DNA from: Candidatus Uhrbacteria bacterium
Lineage (GTDB): Bacteria; Patescibacteriota; Patescibacteriia; UBA9934
DNA length: 42,347 nucleotides
NCBI GenBank assembly: GCA_903848275.1
Contig: CAINGB010000027.1
Span: 1 to 42,347 of the forward strand
Direction: 5' to 3'
Part shown: piece by piece, positions 19,601 to 27,797 of the stretch
Numbering within the stretch: position 1 is the stretch's first letter
Layout of the letters: each line of letters begins with the position of its first letter
Program-made: the position numbers and the translations under genes
Notes under the pieces: model-generated
What the model was told of the DNA's origin: nothing
The model's database searches: none
What the model saw: the letters and a program-made list of their open reading frames with translations, nothing else

Positions 19601-21772
19601 ACGCTCATTGGTACCGCGAACTCTGCCACTGCTCGGAATGTTGTTTCAGGCAATTCGGATATTGGTATTTGGCTTTATTCTGACGTCACTGGCACGGTTG
19701 TCGCTGATAACTATATCGGTCTGGCCTCGGATGGCGCAACGGCCAAAGTAAACACAAGTTATGGCGTGCGCATCGAAGCTGCTTCTCCGTCCAACATCAT
19801 CGGCGGCACAGCTAATGGGGCTGGCAACACTATCAACGTCATCGATACCTCGAGCTGCGTTTACCTCACTGCTGACTCAGGTGATTACAATAATGTTCGT
19901 CACAACAACTGTTTGAATGAAGGTGCTACTATCATGAATATCACGCGCGACGGTACCAGCAATGAAAGTATCGCCACGCCAGCTATCACCTCATTGACGG
20001 CCACCACTTCCTACGTGGAGGGAACCTCAAGTACCGCCAGTGGTGCTGTCGACATCTTTGTTAATGGCTCTTACTCAACCTCGGTCGCAGCTGACGGTAG
20101 CGGCAATTGGAGTAAAGCCTTTAGTCTGGCCTCTGGCAGCAAGGTCTCAGCCTCAATCACTAACGGCACGCTCAGTACTTCCGCTACCTCCACTCCTCAA
20201 GTCACCGTCGCTGACGACGTCACCAATCCGGCAATTTCAGTTTTGAGCCCGGCCGACGGAGCGACTGGCGTCTCCGTGTCGGCAAATTTGGTCATTATGT
20301 TCTCGGAAGCGGTAACGGTCCAAACCGGCAACATCGTCATTAAAAAAACCTCGGATAATTCAACCGTCGAAACTATCGCCGTGACCGACGGCGCCAAAGT
20401 GACTGGCAGTGGTACTTCTACTATCACTATCAATCCGACAGTCACACTCGGTGCCTTGGTTGGTTACTACGTGCAAATTGCCGCGACAGCTTTTGACGAT
20501 CATTCAGGTAATAGTTACGCCGGTCTTGCCGACACCACGAGCTGGAACTTTACGACCACTGGCACCGCCGGGATTGTCGTAACCGAGTCGTCTGGAACTA
20601 CCGCTGTTGAAGAAGGTGGCATAACCGATTCTTACACGGTTGTCATGTCGACTGAACCAGCAGCCAACGTCGTCATTGCTATTGCTAGTACAACTGGGGA
20701 TACTTCAACCTCGCCCACCTCGCTGACCTTTACCATCGCCGACTGGGCTACACCACAAACCGTCACCGTCACGGCTGTCGACGACTCAATCCCCGAGATG
20801 CATGACTCGGATACCATTACTCACACCGTCACTTCCACCGATCCTAATTACAACGGCTTCTCGGTGGCCGCCGTGTCAGTCAGTATCGCCGACAGCGACC
20901 AGCACCACGGCTCAGCTCCCGTTGATCCACGAACTACCGAAGCTAAAACCATTACCGTAGTTACACCAGTTTCTGGCACCAACGTTCAAGCCAGGGCAAC
21001 CCTCAACGTCGCCTGGAATTATACCGGCATCATTCCCGTCACCAATATTTACCTTTCCACCGACGCCGGCGCTACCTGGACCAGGATGGTGAGCAATATC
21101 ACCAATAACGGTTCAACCAGTTTTACCGCTCCAGCCACAGCAACCTCTCACGCCATCGTCAAGGTTGAGGGGACTGATTTAGCTACAGTTCTAGCTACCG
21201 GCCTAAGTGCAGAATTCACCATCGTCTCGGTCGCTACTCCAGCCACACCGGTGACGGAAACTCCTACAACGCCAGCCGAAGTCAGCCCAGTCGCTACTGC
21301 ACCCGCCGCCCTTCAGCCAACCATGCTAGTTAAGCTGCCAGACGACGGAAACCTCGCCACTCAAGCCGACTCCTGCGTTTACTTTATCGGCACCGACGGT
21401 GCCCGGCATGCCTTCCCAAATCCTAAAGTTTACTTCACCTGGTATGGCAGCTTTACGAACGTTGTCATCGTCTCGGCTGAGACCATGGCTACTCTGCCAC
21501 TCGGTCACAACGTCACCTACAAGCCAGGCGCTATAATGGTCAAATTTGAATCATCACCTCAAGTTTACGCCGTTAGTCGTCACGCTGTTCTTATGCCAGT
21601 GACTAGTGAAGTAGTTGCGGCTAGACTCTACGGCTCAGCTTGGAACACCAAGATAGACGATATCTCAAGCGCCTTCTCCGCTGATTACACTATTTCTGCC
21701 ACCACAGCTGCAGCCGCCGACTTCTCGGCTGACGGTTTTGCTGACGTCCTGAGTCCTGACGATTCACTGTAG
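16688..21772 (+). CDS. Giant secreted right-handed beta-helix surface protein
   Basis: 1694 residues. An N-terminal signal segment (KFLFAAGFLFVFFVSAHSVQA) is followed by a CSLREA-like entry (SLREAILAANGNAGTDTI). About 12-13 imperfect repeats of 60-66 residues follow, with the pattern IIGGTxAGARNIISGN, GIxI, GNYIGLNAAGTAAI, typical of parallel beta-helices. After about residue 1100 come Ig-like domains: a Big_5-like one at SPADGATGVSVSANLVIMFS, and a Calx-beta-like one ending in VSIADSD. The C-terminal domain (CVYFIGTDGARHAFPN, KVYFTWYGSF, SAWNTKIDDIS) resembles one I associate with CPR surface proteins. A role in adhesion or glycan binding is inference. ATG 16718 is an alternative start with a more usual signal peptide. 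Confidence 0.82.
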   Translation: MLLLGSCNRSMKICGGALAKFLFAAGFLFVFFVSAHSVQAATYTVTSTDDVTDDCTSLTPAAGSLREAILAANGNAGTDTIDFNVALAGATLTLECTLPFITEATVIDGTTLTNVQSGPDITIAGSTVFTAIIEFLNTDSGNVIKGIAISGGYYGIYAVGTTGITIGGSAAGTGNWVDGAYNSGIKLENDANSIVRGNTVGGTVGQMVGINVIGSTSLTMGGTGANDGNVTINNTFAGMALSGVTTVLIQGNKTGIKADGLTAAANLGYGLFFDGTNDGVTIGGTSASARNIISGNTSVGLLIVQDNNTNILVEGNYFGTNAAGDAAVPNGGVGLESNSVITIGGTAAGAGNVISGNSGAQILLANAGATTEVANVTGSTVLGNIIGLNAAGDAIIVGNAGYGIQIQNSNNIIGGSAAGARNIISGNTSHGILIFGSGLVTAGNVIQGNFIGLSKDGTADQGNGLNGININTAARETQIGGTGVGEGNVISGNTGHGIQIENYAGTGNIIEGNIIGLSSNATVALGNTGYGIDVSSDSNTVGGVTTASRNIICSNVGGGVIVAGDSSDNNSTGNIIENNYVGTADGTDDFGNDGPGIAFVQNVYGNSVLKNIVVGNGVHGIYMAEATVHDITVQGNYIGVLADGSTALGNTSSGIVAQGNSIIGGTGVGEGNVIANNTDIGILLVGNGGSTVLGNMIGVTADGSTDAGNGSDGIQIISSNNTIGGTTASARNIISGGGRLGIFIYGAAAAEHNVVQGNYIGLNAAGTSAIPNAEHGISIVGALALNNTIGGTVAGAGNVISGNSESGINIEGDGGSETVAGNYFGLNAAGTAAIANANAGIRMNSSNNIIGGTVAGARNIISGNTTQGILIFGTSVGNTFEGNYIGTNAAGTAAVANGDVGIYVLNASTANFIGVAGYGNVISGNATRGILIQGDTADNNSIQGNIVGLGANGSTIIGNGAAGIVIIGADGTLIGTANSATARNVVSGNSDIGIWLYSDVTGTVVADNYIGLASDGATAKVNTSYGVRIEAASPSNIIGGTANGAGNTINVIDTSSCVYLTADSGDYNNVRHNNCLNEGATIMNITRDGTSNESIATPAITSLTATTSYVEGTSSTASGAVDIFVNGSYSTSVAADGSGNWSKAFSLASGSKVSASITNGTLSTSATSTPQVTVADDVTNPAISVLSPADGATGVSVSANLVIMFSEAVTVQTGNIVIKKTSDNSTVETIAVTDGAKVTGSGTSTITINPTVTLGALVGYYVQIAATAFDDHSGNSYAGLADTTSWNFTTTGTAGIVVTESSGTTAVEEGGITDSYTVVMSTEPAANVVIAIASTTGDTSTSPTSLTFTIADWATPQTVTVTAVDDSIPEMHDSDTITHTVTSTDPNYNGFSVAAVSVSIADSDQHHGSAPVDPRTTEAKTITVVTPVSGTNVQARATLNVAWNYTGIIPVTNIYLSTDAGATWTRMVSNITNNGSTSFTAPATATSHAIVKVEGTDLATVLATGLSAEFTIVSVATPATPVTETPTTPAEVSPVATAPAALQPTMLVKLPDDGNLATQADSCVYFIGTDGARHAFPNPKVYFTWYGSFTNVVIVSAETMATLPLGHNVTYKPGAIMVKFESSPQVYAVSRHAVLMPVTSEVVAARLYGSAWNTKIDDISSAFSADYTISATTAAAADFSADGFADVLSPDDSL

Positions 21773-21783
21773 CTCTTTCGTGC

Positions 21784-21789
21784 TATAAT
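21784..21789 (+). promoter_or_regulatory. Extended -10 box, leaderless-type
   Basis: TGCTATAAT lies 8 nt before ATG 21798, with no SD. Confidence 0.6.
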
Positions 21790-21797
21790 CCTTGCAT

Positions 21798-22178
21798 ATG
21801 CAAACAGTCGCCAAGGGTCTCGGCAACATTGTGAATGAAGTCATCGGCGAAGTCGTGCGCTTCCCAATTTGGTGGTACAGCACCGGCCTCGTCCACGCCA
21901 TCGCCTCGCTCTTCGGCACCTGGCGCAATTATGCTCGCCGCTTGGCCGTTGCCGTTTGGGCCAAAAACATCCTCGTCCCCATGTACGGCCAGTACAACCT
22001 CCAGGGCCGCCTCATTTCCGTTTTCATCCGTAGCGTCCAAATCTTCTTCCGCAGCCTCTTACTCTTCTTCGCCTTCCTCCTCACCCTGGTCGCTTTCGCC
22101 CTCTACGTCGCCCTGCCCATTATCGCCGTTTCTTTCCTAATCTTCCACCTCACCGGCGGTATTTTTGGCTTACTTTAA
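21798..22178 (+). CDS. Small membrane protein of unknown function
   Basis: 126 residues. An amphipathic N-terminal half has several tryptophans and arginines (PIWWYSTGLVHAIASLFGTW). Two hydrophobic stretches follow (about 75-98 and 100-124). Not a family I can name. The start ATG 21798 is set by the -10 box, not the TTG at 21792. It precedes the NYN gene by 14 nt and lies 1.3 kb before the membrane Clp-type ATPase. Confidence 0.65.
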   Translation: MQTVAKGLGNIVNEVIGEVVRFPIWWYSTGLVHAIASLFGTWRNYARRLAVAVWAKNILVPMYGQYNLQGRLISVFIRSVQIFFRSLLLFFAFLLTLVAFALYVALPIIAVSFLIFHLTGGIFGLL

Positions 22179-22192
22179 TTTTGGCTTTTGTT

Positions 22193-22741
22193 ATGCAGAA
22201 GCCGCTTCGTAATAGTGCCTACATCGACGCGGCTAATCTGCACCACGGCATCCATGCTCAGGGTTGGACACTCGATTATCGGCGTTTTAGGACTTGGTTA
22301 ACGGCCAAGCATGGGGTTAATAACGCCTATCTCTTCATCGGACTATTACCTGCCAATGCGGCTCTCTACACTTGTTTGCAGAACTGTGGCTATATTTTAG
22401 TTTTTAAAGAAGTTGTGTATAACAGTGACGGCAAGGCGAAAGGGAACTGTGACGCAGATCTCGTCCTGCAATCAGTAGTCGACTTTTTCGAACATAAGTA
22501 CGAGCGGGCTATTATAGTTTCGAGTGACGGTGACTACGCCTGTTTAGTAAAATTTCTTCAAGGTCACCAAGCGCTCAAAATGGTCGTTTCACCATCTATT
22601 CAAAATCGCTGTTCCATTCTCCTTAAAAGAACTCAGGCACCTATTACCTATCTCAACGACCCCCGTCTCAAGAATCTCTTATCTGCTAAAAATAAAGAAG
22701 CCCCTGATGCAGACGGAACTGCACGAGGGTCTTCTTTGTAG
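22193..22741 (+). CDS. NYN-domain (LabA/DUF88-like) predicted RNase
   Basis: 182 residues. AYIDAANLHHGI holds the first conserved Asp and Asn. GNCDADLVLQSVVDF and IIVSSDGDYACLVKFLQ give the further acidic residues of the PIN/NYN metal site. NYN proteins are predicted metal-dependent nucleases acting on RNA. The start is ATG 22193 (the track's TTG 22181 is unlikely). The last codons form the arm of a terminator hairpin. Confidence 0.85.
   Translation: MQKPLRNSAYIDAANLHHGIHAQGWTLDYRRFRTWLTAKHGVNNAYLFIGLLPANAALYTCLQNCGYILVFKEVVYNSDGKAKGNCDADLVLQSVVDFFEHKYERAIIVSSDGDYACLVKFLQGHQALKMVVSPSIQNRCSILLKRTQAPITYLNDPRLKNLLSAKNKEAPDADGTARGSSL
22694..22737 (+). terminator. Terminator hairpin overlapping the end of the NYN gene
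   Basis: AAAGAAG...CTTCTTT outer pairs with inner CCC/GGG and GCAG/CTGC pairing; the stop codon follows directly. Confidence 0.6.
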
Positions 22742-22842
22742 TGATGCCAATACTATAACCTATTTTACACTCATCGTCAAAATCAAGTCGCTTTTAACCC
22801 AGTATTCTTGGCTTACTTTAGCCATATTTCCCTCATAACCCA

Positions 22843-22871
22843 TTGACAAAAGGCCTATTTTTTGCTATACT
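22843..22871 (+). promoter_or_regulatory. Strong sigma-70 promoter TTGACA-N17-TATACT
   Basis: The -35 box TTGACA (22843-22848) is a perfect consensus. It is 17 nt from TATACT (22866-22871), with TGC before it. The spacer has a T6 run as in the three promoters of the 38-42 kb region. The 100 bases between the NYN stop and this promoter hold nothing else I can see. Confidence 0.85.
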
Positions 22872-22925
22872 TAGCCCCGTTACCTTCTTGTTTTTCGTTT
22901 CGAAACCTACGCTCCGGAGTCTCCC

Positions 22926-23357
22926 ATGCCTGTTCCCGTTATCGACCGTCGAGTCTTTTCGGAAGACTGTCCCGGCCTCTACGCCGTCCTTCTCTGCCTC
23001 TCCGACATCGAAGTAGCCCTTCTGGCTGAGTTGGTGCCAGAGCGTAGCTCGGATCTCTGGGTCAAGTGGACTACCTGGAGTGAGCAGGCCCCTGAAGGCT
23101 CCGAACCGTGTGAGTGGCTAACTGATCTGACGTGCGCCAACATCGTCAAGGTGGTCTACCCTCAGGGCTGCCAGCTCGATGAATTCACGCGGCAGTTGCT
23201 CATGCACGAAGTCATGAAGGCCGTCGCTCCCGAGAATGATGCGGAATTCCTGAACGTGCACTTCGGGGTAGAGCCACAATATGGGCGCGCTCGTAACGTC
23301 GCTTGTCGTGGTTGCAATATGAGGAGCTGCTCGCACTATGTTGCTCGCCCACGCTGA
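22926..23357 (+). CDS. Hypothetical protein with strong promoter and SD
   Basis: 143 residues, acidic N-terminal two thirds, with six cysteines including CRGCNMRSC near the C-terminus, which could bind metal. No family recognised. Unlike most genes here it has a consensus promoter, a leader of about 48 nt, an SD (CGGAG 6 nt before the ATG) and its own strong terminator. It is thus expressed like the minus-strand genes at 38-42 kb. Its stop is TGA, the only one in the window. If TGA were read through, the frame would run 14 codons to a TAG at the terminator hairpin. Confidence 0.72.
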   Translation: MPVPVIDRRVFSEDCPGLYAVLLCLSDIEVALLAELVPERSSDLWVKWTTWSEQAPEGSEPCEWLTDLTCANIVKVVYPQGCQLDEFTRQLLMHEVMKAVAPENDAEFLNVHFGVEPQYGRARNVACRGCNMRSCSHYVARPR

Positions 23358-23397
23358 CCCTCGTTGCCGCCCCTCACCCGGGCCGACCCGCGTCCTA

Positions 23398-23430
23398 ACT
23401 AGAGTCTTGCCTTCCGGGCGAGACTCTAGT
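23398..23430 (+). terminator. Rho-independent terminator
   Basis: ACTAGAGTCTTGCC/GGGCGAGACTCTAGT stem with one G-T pair, then GTTCGTTTTA. Confidence 0.85.
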
Positions 23431-23443
23431 GTTCGTTTTAGTG

Positions 23444-23449
23444 TATACT
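23444..23449 (+). promoter_or_regulatory. -10 box, leaderless-type
   Basis: TATACT lies exactly 6 nt before ATG 23456, so transcription should start at or next to the A of the start codon. Confidence 0.6.
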
Positions 23450-23455
23450 TGGTTC

Positions 23456-26125
23456 ATGAACTCCGACTTTGTCCCAACCCTCGCCGACCTGGGCCTCGGC
23501 AGCGGCCCGACCATGCACCGTGGCGTCCTAATTGACGGCACTTTTTGGCATGTTGCCACCAAGGTCGACGAGACCGCCATCAACTTCCGCCACGTCCAAG
23601 CTAAAGTCCGCCGGGCCGTCACTTCGCTCGTCACCTTCTTAGCCGTCCTCGGCCTTTTTCTCTTCGTGGCCGGTATCGCTACTAGTTTCCACGCCCAAAT
23701 CCTCACGGCCGCCGTCTGGCTTAAACCTAGCCTCTACCTCTTTGGTTTCTGGTTCGCCATAATCTGCTGGGCCTTTTTATACTATCGCCGTGTCGCGCCA
23801 ACCCTCGACGTCCGCCACCTGCCAGTGCCACACACCATGCCAGAACTGCAAACCATTCCTTCGCTCGATGTCGTTGAACGCCACGAGGATCTCTGGAGCC
23901 TCTGCGACGAGGAAGCTAAAATGATCATCGAAGGCGCTTACACTCTAGCCCACAAAGCCAAGCACGCCGACGTCCTGCCCTTGCACCTCTGGGTCAGCGC
24001 TATTTCCGGCCGTTCGGTCAACATGCTTTTTGCTCGCCTCGGCCTCAGTTTCAAGGACATTACAGATCCCTTGCGTCGACGCTTTGCCACTTTCGTTACG
24101 GGCGACACGGACTTCGGCGGTATTGCCGACGACTTGCTGGCTCGCGCCCTCATGCTGGCCATTGCCGACAAGCGTGGTTACATCACACCGCTTGAAATCT
24201 TCACCGCCGCTTACGCCGTAGATGAATTCGCTCAAGACCTCTTGTCATCCAAAGGCATCGAAAAAGCCGAACTCGACAACGCCCTCGCCTGGCTCCGCAT
24301 TACCGACAACCTCCGCGACCGCTACACCAACTTCCGCGGCGCCGCCAGCTTTAAGCCAACTGGCAACATGGACCGTGCCTACACCGCCATTGCCACGCCA
24401 TTCCTGGACAAAGTCAGCGAAGACCTTACTCATCTCGCTGCCAGCCTCCGCACGGAAATGCTCATTGGCCGCGAACGCGAAATGACGGAAATACTCCGCG
24501 CAATCGAAAGCGGTAATCGTAGTGTTGTGCTAGTCGGTAATCCCGGCGTCGGTAAAGCCGCCATGATTGAAGGCCTGGCTGAACGCATGGTAGCGGAAGA
24601 CGTACCGAAAGTGTTGCAAGACAAGCGCCTGCTCAAACTCTCCGTGCCCCACATTGTCAGCGCTCAAGGCGGCCAAGGCGCCGACGAGCGTTTGCTTTAC
24701 GCCCTGCAAGAAGTCGGCCGCACCGGCAACGTCATCCTCGTCATCGAAAACTTGCACGAACTGGTCACCGGCACCGGCCTCGATCTTTCCTCCATTCTTT
24801 CAAGCGAACTGGAGAAAGGCTACACCCTCGTCATCGGCACCACCACGCCCGCTGGCTACCAGCAACTCGAAGCTAGTCCTCTTCGTAACCGCTTAGCCAA
24901 AGTCGTCATTAATGAACCAGAACGCGATCACGCCATCCAAATCCTGGAATCAAAAATGACGCTGATCGAAGGCCGCAACCACGTCGTCTTCACCTATCAA
25001 GCACTAGCCGCTTTGGTTGACTTATCGACGCGTTACTTGCACGAAGACAACCTGCCGGAGAAAGCCATCACCCTCGCCAAAGAAGTTGCTCTCCAAGTAG
25101 GGAAGTCGTCCCCCTCTTACAAAAAAGGAGGCCAGCTCACCTGGATTGGCCAACCGCAAGTCGCCGCTCTCATTGCGGAAAAAACCGGCGTCCCAGTTAC
25201 CAGCGTCACGGCCGACGAAGGCGAGAAGCTCTTACATATCGAAGACCGCATGCACGAACGCGTCATCGGCCAAGAAGCTGCCGTCACCGCCGTCGCCTCA
25301 GCCTTGCGCCGCGCTCGCGTCGAATTACGTTCTACCAAACGGCCAATCGCCAACTTCCTCTTCTTAGGGCCTACCGGCGTCGGTAAAACAGAACTCGCCA
25401 AAACTACCGCCGAAGTCTTCTTTGGTAGCGAGGGCAACATGATTCGCTTTGACATGAGCGAGTACCAGGACAAAGCCTCCATTGCTCGTCTCATTGGCGG
25501 CAACGGGGAAGCCGGCTTACTCACCGATGCCGTACGTCGCCAGCCTTTTGCCCTCCTCTTGCTCGACGAGCTCGAAAAAGCCCACCCCGATATTCTCAAC
25601 CTCTTCCTGCAAGTCATGGACGACGGCCGCTTAACTGACGGCACTGGTCGCACTATCGACTTCACGAACGTTATTCTCATTGCCACGAGCAACGCCGGCA
25701 CCACCTACATTCAGGACGCTCTCGGTCGCGGCGACAACATCGATGTCATCAAAAACGCCTTGCTGGAAACCGAACTCCGTCAAATCTACAAACCAGAATT
25801 CTTGAACCGTTTTGACGACACTATCGTTTTCAAGCCACTGTCGCCCGAAGACGTCGTCGCCATCGCTTATCTCCTCATCAAAGGCGTGACCGAACAAATG
25901 AAGGCCAAAGGCATCACCCTCACTGTTACGGACGACGCCATTCACGAGCTGGCCAAATTGGGCTACGACCCTAAGTTCGGTGCCCGCCCTCTCCGCCGCG
26001 TCATTCAGGAAAAAGTGGAAAACACTATCGCCAGCTTCTTACTCCAAGGCCAAGTCGGCCGCCGCGACACTCTCCGCCTCGAAGCCGGGGGCAAAATCAC
26101 CGTGGAGAAAGCGGTCGAACTATAG
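23456..26125 (+). CDS. Membrane-anchored double-AAA+ Clp-type ATPase with degenerate first ATPase site
   Basis: 889 residues. Two membrane segments (about 52-75 and 82-105) precede a Clp_N-like helical domain and two AAA+ modules. Module 1: Walker A GNPGVGKA (about 359) with Ala after Lys, and Walker B LVIENLHEL where Clp proteins have IDE. Module 2: Walker A GPTGVGKTE (about 638), Walker B LLLLDELEKAHPD, sensor ATSNAG and FLNRFDD, all normal. There is no middle coiled coil. The IGF/LGF-type ClpP-docking loop of ClpC/ClpX is not visible between ATSNAG and FLNRF. It probably unfolds membrane or envelope proteins; whether it feeds a protease is uncertain. Confidence 0.88.
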   Translation: MNSDFVPTLADLGLGSGPTMHRGVLIDGTFWHVATKVDETAINFRHVQAKVRRAVTSLVTFLAVLGLFLFVAGIATSFHAQILTAAVWLKPSLYLFGFWFAIICWAFLYYRRVAPTLDVRHLPVPHTMPELQTIPSLDVVERHEDLWSLCDEEAKMIIEGAYTLAHKAKHADVLPLHLWVSAISGRSVNMLFARLGLSFKDITDPLRRRFATFVTGDTDFGGIADDLLARALMLAIADKRGYITPLEIFTAAYAVDEFAQDLLSSKGIEKAELDNALAWLRITDNLRDRYTNFRGAASFKPTGNMDRAYTAIATPFLDKVSEDLTHLAASLRTEMLIGREREMTEILRAIESGNRSVVLVGNPGVGKAAMIEGLAERMVAEDVPKVLQDKRLLKLSVPHIVSAQGGQGADERLLYALQEVGRTGNVILVIENLHELVTGTGLDLSSILSSELEKGYTLVIGTTTPAGYQQLEASPLRNRLAKVVINEPERDHAIQILESKMTLIEGRNHVVFTYQALAALVDLSTRYLHEDNLPEKAITLAKEVALQVGKSSPSYKKGGQLTWIGQPQVAALIAEKTGVPVTSVTADEGEKLLHIEDRMHERVIGQEAAVTAVASALRRARVELRSTKRPIANFLFLGPTGVGKTELAKTTAEVFFGSEGNMIRFDMSEYQDKASIARLIGGNGEAGLLTDAVRRQPFALLLLDELEKAHPDILNLFLQVMDDGRLTDGTGRTIDFTNVILIATSNAGTTYIQDALGRGDNIDVIKNALLETELRQIYKPEFLNRFDDTIVFKPLSPEDVVAIAYLLIKGVTEQMKAKGITLTVTDDAIHELAKLGYDPKFGARPLRRVIQEKVENTIASFLLQGQVGRRDTLRLEAGGKITVEKAVEL

Positions 26126-26140
26126 GCGGGGTCTCCCCGC
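26126..26140 (+). other. GC-rich hairpin after the Clp-type gene
   Basis: GCGGGG-TCT-CCCCGC lies directly after the stop codon. There is no T run, so it may be only a weak terminator or mRNA 3'-end stabiliser. Confidence 0.4.
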
Positions 26141-26174
26141 AGGGCGAGGACGCGACCGCCCCCGCCAAGTGTGC

Positions 26175-26180
26175 TACAGT
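26175..26180 (+). promoter_or_regulatory. Extended -10 box, leaderless-type
   Basis: TGCTACAGT lies 8 nt before ATG 26189 and sets the start over GTG 26171. Confidence 0.5.
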
Positions 26181-26188
26181 ATTCTGGT

Positions 26189-27214
26189 ATGGCTCTCTGG
26201 TGGCTACTCCCAATCTTATCGGCCTTGTTCTTGAGCCTCGTGCTCACGGCTGTTGTTCGTTATCTGGCCCTGCGCCATAATCTAATCGATAACCCCGATG
26301 GCGGCCGCAAACTTCACACCTCGGCTATCCCACTTGGCGGGGGAGTCGCCATTTATCTCGCCTTTGCCCTTCCCACCCTCCTCGTCCTAGCCTCGACGAA
26401 CCACTTTACGAGCGGCGCCATCCGTCCTCTCGCCTTCGCTGGCCTCCTCCTCGGTGGCCTTGTTCTCATTCTCGGCGGCTTGCTTGACGACAAATATCGT
26501 TTACGCGCCAAGCAGTCGATTATCTTCCCAGTTCTCGCCGCCCTCATCGCCGTCATCTGTGGCATCGGCGTAACAAAATTGACCAACCCATTCGGCGCCC
26601 CTTTCTTACTGCCTACCGCCATCTCCTCAATCTTTACTTTTCTCTGGCTCCTCTCAACCACTTACACCACCAAACTCCTCGACGGACTCGACGGACTCGC
26701 TACCAGCATCTCCACGGTCGCCGCTTTGCTCATCATGGCCCTCTCCTTATCGGCTAAATTCTGGCAACCCGACGTCGCGCTCTTAGCCGCTATCGCCGCC
26801 GCCGCCCTCCTCGGCTTTTTACTTTGGAACTGGCACCCCGCCCGCATTTTCTTAGGCGAAGGGGGGAGCACCTTCCTTGGTTTCTTGGTCGGTGTCTTGG
26901 CCGTCATCTCCGGCGGCAAAGTCGCAACTGCACTCTTGGTCCTCGGCCTGCCAGCTCTCGACGTCGTCTTCGTTATCATCCGTCGCTTAGCCCGTAAACA
27001 AAACCCTTTCACTGCTTCCGACCGTGACCATCTGCATTACCTCCTCCTGGATTACGGCCTTTCGCCGCGCCAAGTCGTCAGCCTCTACGTCACTCTCGCC
27101 GTCATCTTTGGCGTCACCACGCTCTTTCTGGTCAGTTGGCAAAAGCTCATAATTCTTGCTATTCTGGCGACTGTCGCCGCCTTGATGGCTATTTCTTTAC
27201 ACAAAACTAACTAA
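26189..27214 (+). CDS. Polyprenyl-phosphate sugar-1-phosphate transferase (WecA/TagO/MraY family)
   Basis: 341 residues, about ten membrane segments. Motifs in order: RKLHTSAIPLGGGVAIY, the acidic GGLLDDKYRLRAKQ (DDxxD region), KLLDGLDGLATSIS, HPARIFLGEGGSTFLGF and DRDHLHYLLLDYG (HLHH region). It should start lipid-linked glycan synthesis by loading a sugar-1-phosphate onto undecaprenyl phosphate. The usual GDSGS loop reads GEGGS and the usual NxxDG begins with Lys, so the acceptor sugar may differ. It is a plausible first step for the glycan made by the 6.7-12.4 kb cluster. The next gene starts 2 nt later. Confidence 0.88.
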   Translation: MALWWLLPILSALFLSLVLTAVVRYLALRHNLIDNPDGGRKLHTSAIPLGGGVAIYLAFALPTLLVLASTNHFTSGAIRPLAFAGLLLGGLVLILGGLLDDKYRLRAKQSIIFPVLAALIAVICGIGVTKLTNPFGAPFLLPTAISSIFTFLWLLSTTYTTKLLDGLDGLATSISTVAALLIMALSLSAKFWQPDVALLAAIAAAALLGFLLWNWHPARIFLGEGGSTFLGFLVGVLAVISGGKVATALLVLGLPALDVVFVIIRRLARKQNPFTASDRDHLHYLLLDYGLSPRQVVSLYVTLAVIFGVTTLFLVSWQKLIILAILATVAALMAISLHKTN

Positions 27215-27216
27215 AT

Positions 27217-27699
27217 ATGTCTAAACCACAAGCACTCAAAAGCCTCTTCGCCTTAATCGTTCTCCTCGTCATTGGTTCCCTCGTCTACTTCGGTGTCAGC
27301 GGCCACCACACCGCCACCTTCCAGTTGGGCGATCTACCGGCGGATCTACACACTGCCAAAGTCGCCGACAATCCACTTAAACAAGCTAAGGGCCTCTCTG
27401 GCATCTCTTTAGCTAGTCTCAAAGAGGACGGTATGCTCTTTACTTACAACACCGCCACCGTCCAGAACTACTGGATGAAAGACATGGAATTTAACCTCGA
27501 CTTTATCTGGCTCAAAGATGGCCATATTGTCAAAATCGACAAGAATATCCCGGCACCTGTGGCTGGGGCAGCGGTCGCCACTGTCACTTCCTCGCCTTTA
27601 GCCGTCAACCAGGTTTTGGAGCTTCCAGCCGGAAAAGCCGATAAATATGGCTATTTCATCGGTCAGGACTTACACATTATCCTTGACGGCGCCAAGTAA
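27217..27699 (+). CDS. DUF192 protein, membrane-anchored or secreted
   Basis: 160 residues. An N-terminal hydrophobic segment (about 9-28) precedes a DUF192 domain with the family signature: AKGLSGISLASLKEDGMLFTY, NYWMKDMEFNLDFIWL and VLELPAGKADKYG. The function of DUF192 is not established. It is coupled to the upstream transferase (2-nt gap). Its last codons contain the -35 box of the rplU promoter. Confidence 0.88.
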   Translation: MSKPQALKSLFALIVLLVIGSLVYFGVSGHHTATFQLGDLPADLHTAKVADNPLKQAKGLSGISLASLKEDGMLFTYNTATVQNYWMKDMEFNLDFIWLKDGHIVKIDKNIPAPVAGAAVATVTSSPLAVNQVLELPAGKADKYGYFIGQDLHIILDGAK

Positions 27700-27711
27700 A
27701 ACTGTTATTGT
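27683..27711 (+). promoter_or_regulatory. rplU promoter TTGACG-N17-TATTGT
   Basis: The -35 box is inside the end of the DUF192 gene and the -10 at 27706-27711. The resulting rplU leader is about 80 nt and includes a GGCGGAGCGCC hairpin before ACAGGTAAACCCAGT-ATG. Confidence 0.65.
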
Positions 27712-27797
27712 CCCCCCGTTATCGACTCTTAAACAGCCATGTGTAAGGCCAGTCAAGTTTCCGCGGTTGGCGGAGCGCCTGAACAGGTAAACCCAGT

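Noticed and set aside
17500-19700. CRISPR-like or DNA tandem repeats
   Set aside because: The periodicity is at protein level (60-66-residue beta-helix units in one open frame) with strongly diverged DNA.
22926-23357. Genetic code with TGA as glycine
   Set aside because: Long conserved genes (pyrG, xseA, tgt, Clp-type ATPase) contain no in-frame TGA and use GGN for glycine throughout; only stop usage is skewed.
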